A stretch of DNA of 64,000 nucleotides from Chelatococcus sp. HY11 (GCF_018398335.1 NZ_JAHBRX010000001.1:4084001-4148000); one strand, 5' to 3'. Shown: positions 1-8,615, counted from the first letter of the stretch. Made by a program: numbers and translations. Notes: generated by a model from the sequence alone, not told the origin.

Positions 1-1
1 G

Positions 2-322
2 GCGATGAACCAGCCGGGAAGCGCGAACGTCTATGCTGCGATGACCTGGGACATGGTCAATGTACTGGCGCTCGCCATCGAGGCGGCCGGCTCCTCCGAC
101 ATGTCCGCGGTCGTGCCCAAGCTGCGCGAAGTCGGCAACCCGCCCGGAACCGTGGTCTCGTCTTTCGCCGAGGGCAAGGCGGCCTTGAAGAACGGCAAGA
201 TCAATTACGACGGCGCCTCGTCGGTCCTCGATTTCGACCAGTATGGCGACGTCACGCCGGACTTCGGCGCGTATTTCATCACGGGTGGCAAGCTGGAACG
301 CCGCTACATCGTCAAGATCTGA
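2..322 (+). CDS. ABC transporter substrate-binding protein, C-terminal part (gene cut by window edge)
   Basis: Only the last roughly 105 codons are inside the window; the frame is open to the left edge, so the start is missing. The visible part ends a periplasmic solute-binding protein of the branched-chain amino acid (LivJ/HAAT, Leu/Ile/Val-binding) class: it has the late block in which a total-efficacy step (FAEGKAALKNGKINYDGASS) is followed by a FDQYGDV motif and a short strand at the C-terminus. The assignment rests on this block and on the four genes immediately downstream, which encode two LivH/LivM permeases and two LivG/LivF ATPases. The protein would capture the ligand in the periplasm. 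Substrate cannot be told from the fragment; members of this class bind amino acids, amides, urea or aromatic acids. Confidence 0.85.
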   Translation, partial: AMNQPGSANVYAAMTWDMVNVLALAIEAAGSSDMSAVVPKLREVGNPPGTVVSSFAEGKAALKNGKINYDGASSVLDFDQYGDVTPDFGAYFITGGKLERRYIVKI

Positions 323-359
323 TCACGTCATATCCGGCGGCGAAGGTTCGGCGCCGGAT

Positions 360-1253
360 ATGTCCTTAGTCTACGCGAGGCACATAGCGTTGTTCTACGC
401 TCAGCTTATCGTTAACGGGCTCGTCCAGGGGCTGATCGTCGGGCTTGCCGCGCTTGCGGTGACGCTCGTCTTCGGCGTGGCGCGGTTTGCCAATGCGGCA
501 ACCGGCGACACCATGACCTTCGGCGCCTATGCCGCTCTCATCGGCCAAAAGGCGACGGGCTCACTCGTCGTGGCCGGTGGGGCCGCGGTCGGAGCCACGG
601 CCCTCTTGTCGCTCACGGTCTATGCGCTGGTGTTCCGGAAACTCGCCGGGCGCTCGGTGGTGGCGCTGCTGGTCACGTCGATCGGCGTCGGCTTCCTGCT
701 GCGCGCCGCGCTTGGCATCATCTTCGGCCATAACCAGCAGCTCTTCACGGTGCCGCTGGTTCGACCGATCCGTTTCAACGGGCTCATCATCAATCCCTTC
801 GACCTGCAACTCGCCGCGGTGGCGGCGGTGGCGCTGGTTGGGGTGTTCCTCGTGCTCTACGCGACGCCGATCGGCCGGCGCATGCGCGCGGTCGCCGACA
901 ACCGGGAACTGGCGCTTGTCTCCGGCATCCGGCCGGAGCGCGTCATGATCGCCCTGTGGATGCTGGTCGGCGCCGTGACCGGCGTCGCCGGCATGATGCT
1001 CGGGATGAAGACGGTGGTCTCGCCGGAACTCGGCTGGGAGATGCTGCTGCCGGCCTTCGCGGCCGCCATCCTCGGCGGCATCGGCAGCCCGGCGGGAGCT
1101 GTCATCGCCGGCCTGCTGCTGGGCGTGGTGCAGGAGCTTTCGACACCTTTCGTCGGTTTCACCTATAAGCTGTCGATCTCCTTCGTGGTCCTGCTTCTGG
1201 TGCTTCTAGTGCGTCCGCGTGGTCTTTTTGGCCGGCTTGAGGGAGTGCGCTGA
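360..1253 (+). CDS. livH: Branched-chain amino acid-type ABC transporter permease (LivH-like)
   Basis: Inner-membrane permease of the LivH family, about 297 residues, close to the family length. Hydrophobic segments run throughout (first one NGLVQGLIVGLAALAVTLVF) and the family region GLKTVVSPELGWEMLLPAFAAAILGG, here with GMKTVV, lies in the C-terminal third, followed by GIGSPAGAVIAGLLLG. I start it at the ATG at 360, 37 bases after the binding-protein stop; a longer open frame to 243 overlaps the upstream gene and is not likely coding. A TTG at 390 with an AGG about 8 bases ahead is an alternative start. Its stop overlaps the next ATG by one base (TGATG), so it is translationally coupled to livM. 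Confidence 0.9.
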   Translation: MSLVYARHIALFYAQLIVNGLVQGLIVGLAALAVTLVFGVARFANAATGDTMTFGAYAALIGQKATGSLVVAGGAAVGATALLSLTVYALVFRKLAGRSVVALLVTSIGVGFLLRAALGIIFGHNQQLFTVPLVRPIRFNGLIINPFDLQLAAVAAVALVGVFLVLYATPIGRRMRAVADNRELALVSGIRPERVMIALWMLVGAVTGVAGMMLGMKTVVSPELGWEMLLPAFAAAILGGIGSPAGAVIAGLLLGVVQELSTPFVGFTYKLSISFVVLLLVLLVRPRGLFGRLEGVR

Positions 1254-2140
1254 TGGAGGCCTATCTCGTCGCAATCGCCATCGTTGCCCTCATCTATGTG
1301 CTGCTCGCGCTGGGTCTGACGCTGCAATATGGCTTCACGGGACTGATCAATTTCGGCCATGTCGGCTTTTTCGCCATAGGAGCCTATACCTCGGCCATCC
1401 TGGCGATGAGCGGCGTGCCGCTCGTCCTGAGCTTTGCCGCGGGAACCATCGTCGCGGGCCTCGCCGCATGGCCGATCGGCCTGATCGCGCTGAGGCTCCG
1501 CGATGACTATTTCGCCATCGTGACGCTGGGCTTTTCCGAGACCGTGCGTCTCGTCATTACCAGCGAGAAGTGGCTGACCAACGGTGTGCAGGGCATTCCG
1601 GCCATCCCGCGCATGTTCGCGAGCATCTCGGTCGGCTCGCTCGCCTCCTTCGCGGTGCTGGCGGTGCTGCTGGTTGTCACGATCATCGCGGTTTTAGGCA
1701 TGGGTCGTATCGTGAAGAGCCCCTTCGGCCGCATCATCGAGGCAATCCGCGACAATGAGGATGCGGTGAAGGCGCTCGGCAAGGATCCGGCGCGCTTCAA
1801 GGTGCAGGTGCTCATCCTGGGATCGGGCCTCGCCGGTCTCGCGGGCGCCTTCTACGCCCACTACATCACCTATATCGTGCCGGATCAGTTCATTCCCCTC
1901 GTCACCTTCTATGTCTGGATGGCGATCATCATCGGAGGGGTCGGGCGTGTTTCGGGCGCCGTTGTGGGCACGGTGCTGCTGATGGTCCTGCTCGAGGGCT
2001 CTCGCTTCATTCGCGATGTCATGCCCTTCATCTCGGACGTGGAGATGGCCTCGGTACGCCTTGGTGTCATCGGCCTCCTGCTGATCCTCTTCACCATTTA
2101 CCGCCCGCAAGGTCTCATGGGAGATTTTACCCGGCGATGA
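1253..2140 (+). CDS. livM: Branched-chain amino acid-type ABC transporter permease (LivM-like)
   Basis: Second membrane subunit of the importer, 295 residues, multi-spanning. The family signature GLINFGHVGFFAIGAYTSAI is near residue 30-50, and the cytoplasmic loop that touches the ATPase contains SPFGRIIEAIRDNEDAVKALG around residues 160-180, the usual LivM EAA-like stretch. It pairs with LivH to form the channel. It starts on the ATG overlapping the livH stop and its own stop overlaps the livG start (ATGA), showing one operon. Confidence 0.93.
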   Translation: MEAYLVAIAIVALIYVLLALGLTLQYGFTGLINFGHVGFFAIGAYTSAILAMSGVPLVLSFAAGTIVAGLAAWPIGLIALRLRDDYFAIVTLGFSETVRLVITSEKWLTNGVQGIPAIPRMFASISVGSLASFAVLAVLLVVTIIAVLGMGRIVKSPFGRIIEAIRDNEDAVKALGKDPARFKVQVLILGSGLAGLAGAFYAHYITYIVPDQFIPLVTFYVWMAIIIGGVGRVSGAVVGTVLLMVLLEGSRFIRDVMPFISDVEMASVRLGVIGLLLILFTIYRPQGLMGDFTRR

Positions 2141-2895
2141 GCTTGCAAATCACGGATATCCGCAAGGCCTTCGGCGGCTTCCAGGCCCTCGATGGCGTCA
2201 CTCTCTCGGTGGGCGAGGGGCAATTGGTCGGGCTTATCGGCCCGAACGGCGCCGGCAAATCCACCCTCTTTTCGGTCGTGTCCGGCTTCATCGAGGCCGA
2301 CACCGGCGAAGTGCGTTTCAAGGGCGTCGATCTGGACCGGCAATCGCCGGCCGCCCGTGCCCGCAAGGGCCTCCTGCGCACCTTCCAGGTGCCGCGCGAG
2401 TTCAGCCATCTCACCGTTCGCGACAATCTCAAGGCAGCCGCGCCCGGGCAGACGGGCGAGGGGCTCGTCGGCCTGTTTCTGCGGCCGGGCGAGGTGGCGC
2501 GCGAGGAAGCCGTCATCACGGCGAAGGCTGACGAGGTCATCGCCTTCCTGCGACTCGGACATGTCGCCGATCTGCCTTCCGGGCGGCTGTCCGGCGGGCA
2601 GAAGAAATTGCTCGAGCTCGGACGCGTGTTGATGGTGGAGCCATCGCTGATCCTGCTCGACGAACCCTTTGCCGGTGTCAATCCGGTGTTAATCGAGGAA
2701 CTGGTCGAGCGTATCCGCGAACTCAACGCACGGGGCATCGGCTTTCTCATCATCGAGCATGACCTGCAGGCCCTCACGCGGCTCGTGCCCACCCTCCACG
2801 TCATGGATCGCGGCCGGATCCTGGCCTCCGGCACGCCGGGCGAGGTGCTGGAGGATGCCAAGGTCCGTGAAGCCTATCTCGGAGGCGCGGCGTGA
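2137..2895 (+). CDS. livG: ABC transporter ATP-binding protein (LivG-like)
   Basis: Cytoplasmic ATPase of 252 residues that powers the importer. Walker A GPNGAGKS is at residues 35-42, the signature LSGGQKK at about 150, Walker B LILLDEPFAG at about 170 and the H-loop in LIIEHD soon after. The LivG-specific insertion between Walker A and the signature (ARKGLLRTFQVPREF) is present. Its start overlaps the livM stop by four bases, and its stop overlaps the GTG start of livF. Confidence 0.95.
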   Translation: MSLQITDIRKAFGGFQALDGVTLSVGEGQLVGLIGPNGAGKSTLFSVVSGFIEADTGEVRFKGVDLDRQSPAARARKGLLRTFQVPREFSHLTVRDNLKAAAPGQTGEGLVGLFLRPGEVAREEAVITAKADEVIAFLRLGHVADLPSGRLSGGQKKLLELGRVLMVEPSLILLDEPFAGVNPVLIEELVERIRELNARGIGFLIIEHDLQALTRLVPTLHVMDRGRILASGTPGEVLEDAKVREAYLGGAA

Positions 2896-3608
2896 GCGAC
2901 CCAAAGGCAGTTCTCGAAATCCGCAACCTGTGTGGCGGCTATGGCGAGGTTGATATCCTCAACGGCATAGATCTCGTGCTGCGCGAGAAGGAAATCCTCA
3001 CCGTCGCCGGCACGAATGGCGCGGGTAAGTCCACGCTGGCCAAGGCGATTGTCGGACTGCTGCCGCGCGTCAATGGCGACATCCACGTCGACGGGCAGGA
3101 TATCCTCGCCGTTCCCGCCTATCGGCGCATGGCCCATGGCATCGGTTACGTGCCGCAGGTCTCCAATGTGTTCGCGGCCCTTTCGATCACGGAGAACCTG
3201 CAGGTTGTCGCCGGCGTTCCGGATCGCAGGCAGCGCATCGAGGAGATGTTCACGCTGTTCCCCCTGCTCGGGGAGCGCCGGCGCGCCCGTGCGGGCAGCC
3301 TCTCCGGGGGCGAACGTCAACAGCTCGCCTTCGCGCGCGCCCTGATGTCACGTCCCACGTTGATGGTGCTCGACGAGCCGACGGCGGCACTGGCGCCCGC
3401 CAAGGTGGCGGAAGCCTTCGCCCTCATCGCCCGCTTGCCCGCGCTCGGGGTGTCCACGCTCATCGTCGAGCAGCGCGCCCGCCAGTCGCTCGCCATATCC
3501 GATCGGGGCTGCATCCTCGATGGCGGCAAGGTGGCCCTGGAGGGGGCGGCTGACGCGCTTCTGGCGGATCCGCGCGCGGCAGAACTCTATCTCGGCCAGG
3601 CCGGATAG
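2892..3608 (+). CDS. livF: ABC transporter ATP-binding protein (LivF-like)
   Basis: Second ATPase of the importer, 238 residues. Walker A is GTNGAGKS (residues 40-47, with Thr where Pro or Asn is more common), Q-loop in GIGYVPQ, signature LSGGERQQ, Walker B LMVLDEPTAALAP. It starts with GTG in a GTGA overlap with livG. Last gene of the transporter run; 168 bases separate it from the next gene, and that gap contains a small perfect hairpin (CCGCTT/AAGCGG, 3651-3665) without a T-run, so some readthrough into the HAD gene is possible. Confidence 0.95.
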   Translation: MSDPKAVLEIRNLCGGYGEVDILNGIDLVLREKEILTVAGTNGAGKSTLAKAIVGLLPRVNGDIHVDGQDILAVPAYRRMAHGIGYVPQVSNVFAALSITENLQVVAGVPDRRQRIEEMFTLFPLLGERRRARAGSLSGGERQQLAFARALMSRPTLMVLDEPTAALAPAKVAEAFALIARLPALGVSTLIVEQRARQSLAISDRGCILDGGKVALEGAADALLADPRAAELYLGQAG

Positions 3609-3650
3609 GCGGTCGCAGCTTTCTGCTGTCTGTTGCCCGCCGCGAGGCAT

Positions 3651-3665
3651 CCGCTTTGGAAGCGG
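3651..3665 (+). other. Small intergenic hairpin after livF
   Basis: CCGCTT-TGG-AAGCGG forms a perfect 6-bp stem with a 3-base loop in the 168-base gap between livF and the HAD gene. It has no following run of T, so it is not a convincing intrinsic terminator; it could limit 3' decay of the transporter mRNA. Confidence 0.3.
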
Positions 3666-3776
3666 CAGGTTGAAACAGCAGACGATGGCGCCGGCTTGGT
3701 TTAGACAAAAACGATCCTGCGAGGGCTGCCTCGCGCCGTCTTTTGCGCTCAATCAACGACGTTCAAGGAGTTCACC

Positions 3777-4499
3777 ATGCGCCTGACCGACTTCAAGGTT
3801 CTGACCTTCGACTGCTACGGCACGCTGATCGACTGGGAAAGCGGCATGGTCGAGGGGTTGAAGCCTCTGACGAGCAAGGTTCAGCGCCCGCTGACGCGCA
3901 ACGAGATCCTCCAGGCTCACGCCCGGCATGAATCGACGCAGCAGCTTCACACCCCCGCGATGCGCTATCGCGACTTGCTAGCGATCGTCTACAAGCGCCT
4001 GGCCGAGGAATGGGGCGTGACCGTGAGCCATGAGGATTGCGTGGCCTATGGCCTGTCCGTTCGTAACTGGCCGGCCTTCCAGGATTCACCCGGCGCGCTC
4101 CAGTATCTCAAGAAATTCTACAAGCTCGTTATTCTGTCGAACGTCGATAACGAGACCTTCACCTATAGTAACAAGAAGCTGCAGGTTGATTTCGATGCGA
4201 TCATCACGGCGGAAGACATCGGATCCTACAAACCGAGCCTGAAGAATTTCGAGTATATGATCGAGACGCTCGGCAATATGGGGCTTGGCAAGGGCGATAT
4301 CCTGCATACCGCAGAAAGCCTGTTCCATGATCACAAGCCGGCGAATGCCATGGGGCTCGCCTCTTGCTGGATCCATCGCCGTCACCAGGATGAAGGCTTC
4401 GGCGCCACCATGAACCCCGGTGATTTGCCCAAATACGATTTCCGCTTTACGAGCATGGGTGAACTGGCGGCCGCGCATCAGGATCAGCTGCGCGCCTGA
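3777..4499 (+). CDS. HAD-superfamily hydrolase, haloacid dehalogenase type II-like
   Basis: A 240-residue HAD-superfamily protein of the L-2-haloacid dehalogenase (type II) class. Motif I FDCYGTLIDWE (residues 10-20) has the nucleophile Asp; motif II is ILSNVDN; motif III Lys is in GSYKPSLKNFEYMI; motif IV is the acidic/Asn patch HTAESLFHDHKPANAMG. Many proteins annotated this way are phosphatases or act on unknown substrates, so true dehalogenase activity is not shown. It sits between an amino-acid-type importer and an Lrp regulator, which suggests a role in the same catabolic unit. ATG at 3777 has AAGGAG about 6 bases upstream, a strong ribosome site. Confidence 0.8.
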   Translation: MRLTDFKVLTFDCYGTLIDWESGMVEGLKPLTSKVQRPLTRNEILQAHARHESTQQLHTPAMRYRDLLAIVYKRLAEEWGVTVSHEDCVAYGLSVRNWPAFQDSPGALQYLKKFYKLVILSNVDNETFTYSNKKLQVDFDAIITAEDIGSYKPSLKNFEYMIETLGNMGLGKGDILHTAESLFHDHKPANAMGLASCWIHRRHQDEGFGATMNPGDLPKYDFRFTSMGELAAAHQDQLRA

Positions 4500-4526
4500 C
4501 AGCGGGGCTAATAACAGGGTGGTGCG

Positions 4527-5021
4527 ATGGCGGGGTTGCCCAAGCTGGATCGGATCGACATCAAGATCCTGACTCACCTGCAAAGGGATGGGCAACTCAC
4601 CAACGTCAGCCTCTCGGAACTCGTCGGGTTGTCGCCGTCTCCCTGCCTCCAGCGCGTCAAGCGGCTGGAGGCGGCCGGCTACATCACCGGCTACAGCGCG
4701 CATATCAACATGCGCAAGCTCGCCGAATGCGTGACCGTCTTCACGGAAGTGACGCTCGCTGATCATCGCCGCGAGGATTTCGTGAAGTTCGAGGCGAGCA
4801 TCCGCAGCATCGAAGAGCTGCTGGAATGCCATTTGCTCAGCGGCGGCTATGATTATCTGCTGCGCTTCATGGTGCGCAGTATCGCGCACTATCAGGAAGT
4901 CATCGAAGCGCTTGTTGACCGCAACATCGGCATCGAGAAATACTTCAGCTACATCGTTCTCAAGACGCCGCTGGTCAAGACCGAGCTACCCATACAGACG
5001 CTGCTCAGCGAAACGAAGTAA
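4527..5021 (+). CDS. Lrp/AsnC-family transcriptional regulator
   Basis: A 164-residue one-domain-plus-ligand-domain regulator. The N-terminal AsnC-type winged helix (IDIKILTHLQRDGQLTNVSL to QRVKRLEAAGYITGY) is followed by a RAM/AsnC ligand-binding domain with the characteristic GGYDYLLR block around residue 108. Such proteins sense an amino acid and control its transport and breakdown. It lies 27 bases after the HAD gene and directly before a good terminator, so it closes the rightward unit that begins with the importer; the convergent SSADH gene is its likely target together with the importer (inference). Confidence 0.9.
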   Translation: MAGLPKLDRIDIKILTHLQRDGQLTNVSLSELVGLSPSPCLQRVKRLEAAGYITGYSAHINMRKLAECVTVFTEVTLADHRREDFVKFEASIRSIEELLECHLLSGGYDYLLRFMVRSIAHYQEVIEALVDRNIGIEKYFSYIVLKTPLVKTELPIQTLLSETK

Positions 5022-5025
5022 AAGA

Positions 5026-5048
5026 GGCCGGATAGTGTCCGGCCTTTT
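5026..5048 (+). terminator. Intrinsic terminator after the Lrp/AsnC gene
   Basis: GGCCGGA-TAGTG-TCCGGCC is a perfect 7-bp stem with a 5-base loop followed by TTTT, four bases after the regulator's stop. Preceding A residues mean it may also work for the convergent gene on the other strand. Confidence 0.85.
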
Positions 5049-5061
5049 GCATGATGGAGGC

Positions 5062-6534
5062 TCAGGCGGCCGGATCGAGGCCGCCGACATGCAGCGTTTT
5101 AGTCTCCAGATACTCGTCGAGGCCATATTTGGAGCCCTCGCGGCCAAGGCCTGACTGCTTGATGCCGCCGAAGGGCGCGACTTCCAGCGAGACCGAGCCC
5201 GTATTGAGGCCGACCATGCCGAATTCCAGCCGCTCAGTCACGCGCCATGAGCGGCGGATGTCCTGCGTGAAGAAGTAGGACGCGAGGCCGAAGGGCGTCG
5301 CGTTGGCAATGGCGATGGCCTCGCTCTCTTCGCCAAAGCGGAAGAGTGGAGCGAGCGGCCCGAAGGTTTCCTCACTGGCAAGCACCATCTCGGTGGTCGC
5401 GCCGGTGAGCACGGTCGGCGTCGCGAAGAGCGTGCCGGGCCGCGCCGCGTCGCCGATGAGAATGCTGGCCCCTTTGGCGCGGGCATCGTCGACATGGTGC
5501 GCCACCTTGTCGACCGCCGCCTGGTTGATCAGCGGCCCGATGGTGACGCCGTCATCGAAGCCATTGCCCACCTTGAGCTTCGCTACTTCCGCGGCGAGCC
5601 GCCGCGCGAAGCGATCATAGATGCCATCCTGCACGAGGATGCGGTTCGCGCAGACGCAGGTCTGGCCGGCATTGCGGAACTTGCTCGCCATGACCCCCGC
5701 GATGGCGAGATCGAGATCGGCGTCGTCGAAGACGATGAAGGGCGCGTTGCCGCCGAGCTCGAAGCTCAGGCGCTTCACGCTGTCGGCGCTCTGGCGCATG
5801 AGAAGGCGGCCGACACGGGTGGAGCCTGTGAAGGACAGCTTCCGCACGGTCTCGTTGCTCGTGAGTTCCCCGCCGATACCGTCCGGCATGCCGGTCAGCA
5901 CGCTGAAGATGCCCTTTGGGAGGCCCGCCCGCTCTGCCAGAACGGCGAGGGCCAGCGCCGAAAGGGGCGTGAAATCCGAGGGTTTCACGATCACCGGGCA
6001 GCCCGCCGCCAAGGCTGGCGCGCATTTGCGGGTAATCATGGCATTGGGGAAGTTCCACGGCGTGATGGCGGCGGAGACGCCGACAGGCTCGCGCAGCGTG
6101 ATGATGCGCCGGTCTGTCGAGGGGGCCGGGATGGTGTCGCCATAGATGCGGCGGGCTTCCTCGGCGAACCATTTCACGAAGCCGGCTCCATAGGTGACTT
6201 CGCCGCGGGCTTCCGCGAGCGGCTTGCCCTGTTCGGCGGTCATGATGACCGCGAGATCCTCGGCATTCTCCAGCATGAGGCGATGCCAGACCTCGAGGAG
6301 GCGGCCACGCTCGGCGGAGGGCAGGGCGCGCCAGCGCGGCCAGGCCTCGTTGGCGGCTGCGATTGCGGCGCGTGTTTCGTCCGCGCCGAGAGCCGGCACA
6401 TGGGCGATGGTTTCGCCGGTGGCCGGATTGAGGACGGGAAGTGCTTCCCCATTGCGGGCGTCCTCCCATTCGCCGCCGATGAAGGCTTTCTCGGCGAGGA
6501 GAGAGGGATCGCGGAGGCGCTGCTTGAGAGACAT
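5062..6534 (-). CDS. gabD: NAD(P)-dependent succinate-semialdehyde dehydrogenase
   Basis: Aldehyde dehydrogenase of 490 residues, the usual GabD length, oxidising succinate semialdehyde to succinate in GABA degradation. The catalytic Cys is at 293 (FRNAGQTCVCANR) and the general-base Glu at 259 (FELGGNAPFIVF); NFPNAMITRKCAPALAAG and VKPSDFTP are the coenzyme-binding stretches. The FVKWFAEEARRIYG motif around 119-131 is typical of SSADH rather than other ALDHs. It is encoded against its neighbours, convergent with the Lrp gene and divergent from the CsaA-like gene and gabT. GabT two genes away makes the substrate call stronger. Confidence 0.9.
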   Translation of the reverse strand: MSLKQRLRDPSLLAEKAFIGGEWEDARNGEALPVLNPATGETIAHVPALGADETRAAIAAANEAWPRWRALPSAERGRLLEVWHRLMLENAEDLAVIMTAEQGKPLAEARGEVTYGAGFVKWFAEEARRIYGDTIPAPSTDRRIITLREPVGVSAAITPWNFPNAMITRKCAPALAAGCPVIVKPSDFTPLSALALAVLAERAGLPKGIFSVLTGMPDGIGGELTSNETVRKLSFTGSTRVGRLLMRQSADSVKRLSFELGGNAPFIVFDDADLDLAIAGVMASKFRNAGQTCVCANRILVQDGIYDRFARRLAAEVAKLKVGNGFDDGVTIGPLINQAAVDKVAHHVDDARAKGASILIGDAARPGTLFATPTVLTGATTEMVLASEETFGPLAPLFRFGEESEAIAIANATPFGLASYFFTQDIRRSWRVTERLEFGMVGLNTGSVSLEVAPFGGIKQSGLGREGSKYGLDEYLETKTLHVGGLDPAA

Positions 6535-6820
6535 GGGATGCCTTTGCGAAAGGGTACGGAGCTGTAGTCTTGCAGCGTGCCTTTCGGCTCAAGGATTTGC
6601 TGCCGTAAATCGCCCTAGAACAGAGCAGCCTGCCGCGCCGGGCACGCGGAACAGCATCGCTTGTCGCTTGCGGAGCGCTTGAATGCGGACAGGTCACGCT
6701 GCTTTGGGACGAAACGCCCCAAGCGCAGATAACCCGATGAATTCGAAGAGCTTAGAGCCTGCCCTGGGCAGATGGCCGTTGCCCTATCTGGCAGTAAGCG
6801 CCAGCAGACGGAGAAAAAAG

Positions 6821-7168
6821 TTGTCCGCCCCCGTAAAGCCTGAAGCCGTCTACGACGATTTCGCGAAACTCGACATTCGCATTGGCCGTATCGTGCATGT
6901 GGAGCCGTTTCCGCGCGCCAGAAACCCGTCGTATAAGGTTGCGGTTGACCTTGGTGAGCTCGGTATTCGCTGGTCAAGCGCGCAGATCACGAGCTACACG
7001 CCCGACCAGCTCACGGGGACGGACGTTGCCTGCGTCGTCAACTTCGCGCCGCGTAACATAGCCGGCTTCCAATCCGAAATCCTGATCCTCGGCGCCCGCA
7101 ACGCCCTCGGCCACGTCATCCTCCTGACGCCGCGCTCCGATGTCGCGCGCGGCGAGACCGTGTTCTGA
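6821..7168 (+). CDS. csaA: CsaA-like tRNA-binding domain protein
   Basis: Small OB-fold protein of about 115 residues. DFAKLDIRIGRIVHVEPFPRARNPSYKVAVDLG is the tRNA_bind/CsaA core, followed by RWSSAQITSYTPDQLTG, VVNFAPRNIAGFQSE and a C-terminal LTPRSDVARGETVF; this matches CsaA (secretion-related chaperone, homodimer) and YgjH. I place the start at the TTG at 6821 because GGAG lies 7 bases ahead and the length then fits the family; the open frame extends to 6683 but the extra 46 residues look non-conserved. It is 30 bases before gabT, so probably transcribed with it; its role in the GABA unit is unknown. Confidence 0.8.
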   Translation: MSAPVKPEAVYDDFAKLDIRIGRIVHVEPFPRARNPSYKVAVDLGELGIRWSSAQITSYTPDQLTGTDVACVVNFAPRNIAGFQSEILILGARNALGHVILLTPRSDVARGETVF

Positions 7169-7198
7169 CCCCAATCCCCTGAGTATCTGGAGACTGCC

Positions 7199-8494
7199 AT
7201 GAACGCCTCTGCGCGTAAGACCGAGCTTCTGCTGGCGGAGCGCGCGCGGCATGTGCCGCGCGGTGTCGCAACCGCGCATCCCGTGGTCATCGAGCGCGCA
7301 CTCGGCGCCGAGGTGTGGGATGTGGACGGCAAGCGCTACCTCGATTTCGTCGGCGGCATCGGCGTGCTCAACGTCGGCCACAACCACCCGCGCGTTGTCG
7401 AGGCGGTCTCACGCCAACTGCAGAAGGTTTCGCACGCGGCCTTTCAGGTCGCCGCCTATGAGCCCTACATCGATCTCGCAGCCCGCCTGAACAAACTCAT
7501 CGGGGGCGATGATCATTACAAGAGCATCTTCCTCACGACCGGAGCGGAAGCGGTCGAGAATGCCATCAAGATTGCACGTGGCTACACCAACCGTCCGGGC
7601 GTCATCGCCTTCCGCGGTGGGTTCCACGGCCGCACTTTGCTGGGCGTGACGCTGACCGGCTTCAGCCAGCCCTACAAGCAGAACTTCGGTCCCTTCCCGA
7701 CTGACATCTATCACGCGGCCTATCCGGATCTGTATCGCGGCATCACCACGGACAAGGCGCTCGCCTCCCTGGAGGAGGTCTTCGCGACCGAGATAGCGCC
7801 CGACCGCGTGGCCGCGATCATCATCGAGCCCGTGCAGGGCGATGGCGGCTTCCTGCCGGCGCCGGACAACTTCCTCGTCGCGCTGCGCGAGATCACAAAG
7901 CGCCATGGCATCGTGCTCATCTGCGATGAGATTCAGACCGGCTTTGGCCGCACGGGTGACCTGTTCGGCTTCCAGCGTTCGGGCATCAAGCCCGATCTCG
8001 TGACGGTGGCGAAGAGCCTCGCCGGTGGTCTGCCCCTGTCCGGCGTCGTCGGCCGGGCCGAGATCATGGACGCGCCGACCCCCGGTGGCCTTGGCGGCAC
8101 CTATGGCGGCAACGCGCTGGCCTGCGCGGCGGCGCTTGGTGTTCTCGACGCTTTCGAGAAAGAGGGCCTTCTGGAGCGCGGCGCGGCTGGTGGTGCCCGC
8201 CTGCGGGCCGGTTTGGAGGCCCTGCAGCGCCGATACAGCGACCGCATCGGCGAAGTGCGCGGGCGTGGCAGCATGCTCGCTGTCGAGATCGTGGCCGACG
8301 CGGCCAGCAAGCGTCACGACGCGGACTTCGCCCAGGTCGTCATCGACAAGGCGCGCGAGGAGGGGCTTCTGATCATCAAATGCGGCGTCCACCGCAACGT
8401 CATCCGCTTCCTTGCGCCGCTCGTGACCACGGATGCGCAGATCGACGAGGCTGTGGCGGCGTTCGGCAAGGCTTTCGCATCGGCTGCCGGCTAA
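7199..8494 (+). CDS. gabT: 4-aminobutyrate aminotransferase (class III)
   Basis: PLP-dependent class III aminotransferase, 431 residues, the length of GabT. The PLP lysine is K272 in VTVAKSLAGGLPLSG, with the cofactor Asp at 243 in ICDEIQTGFGRTG, and TTGAEAVENAIKIAR forming the phosphate-binding region. It transfers the amino group of GABA to 2-oxoglutarate to give succinate semialdehyde, the substrate of the divergent GabD. Closely related enzymes act on 5-aminovalerate or other omega-amino acids, so the exact amine is open. Followed by a terminator. Confidence 0.9.
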   Translation: MNASARKTELLLAERARHVPRGVATAHPVVIERALGAEVWDVDGKRYLDFVGGIGVLNVGHNHPRVVEAVSRQLQKVSHAAFQVAAYEPYIDLAARLNKLIGGDDHYKSIFLTTGAEAVENAIKIARGYTNRPGVIAFRGGFHGRTLLGVTLTGFSQPYKQNFGPFPTDIYHAAYPDLYRGITTDKALASLEEVFATEIAPDRVAAIIIEPVQGDGGFLPAPDNFLVALREITKRHGIVLICDEIQTGFGRTGDLFGFQRSGIKPDLVTVAKSLAGGLPLSGVVGRAEIMDAPTPGGLGGTYGGNALACAAALGVLDAFEKEGLLERGAAGGARLRAGLEALQRRYSDRIGEVRGRGSMLAVEIVADAASKRHDADFAQVVIDKAREEGLLIIKCGVHRNVIRFLAPLVTTDAQIDEAVAAFGKAFASAAG

Positions 8495-8526
8495 TCCTTC
8501 CAACGCCAGTTCCTGACGCATGAAAA

Positions 8527-8555
8527 GCGGAGCGCCTCGTCGCTTCGCCTTTTTT
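8527..8555 (+). terminator. Intrinsic terminator after gabT
   Basis: GCGGAGCG-CCTCGT-CGCTTCGC (one G-U pair in RNA) followed by CTTTTTT, 32 bases after the gabT stop. It separates the GABA unit from the GntR regulator. Confidence 0.8.
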
Positions 8556-8562
8556 GTTGTGC

Positions 8563-8615
8563 TTGACAGCGGGGCGAAAACGCGGCTTTCTCATCTGGTC
8601 TTCTGGTTGGACCAG
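8563..8615 (+). promoter_or_regulatory. Candidate promoter and FadR-type operator in front of the GntR gene
   Basis: A TTGACA hexamer (8563-8568) stands about 18 bases before a weak -10 (TTTCTC), and a perfect palindrome CTGGT-TGG-ACCAG lies at 8603-8615, 42 bases ahead of the regulator's ATG. TGGT-N3-ACCA is the core recognised by many FadR-subfamily GntR repressors (FadR, PdhR, LldR), and the adjacent gene encodes such a protein, so autoregulation is likely. The same palindrome was not found in the gap before the downstream ABC gene. Confidence 0.5.
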
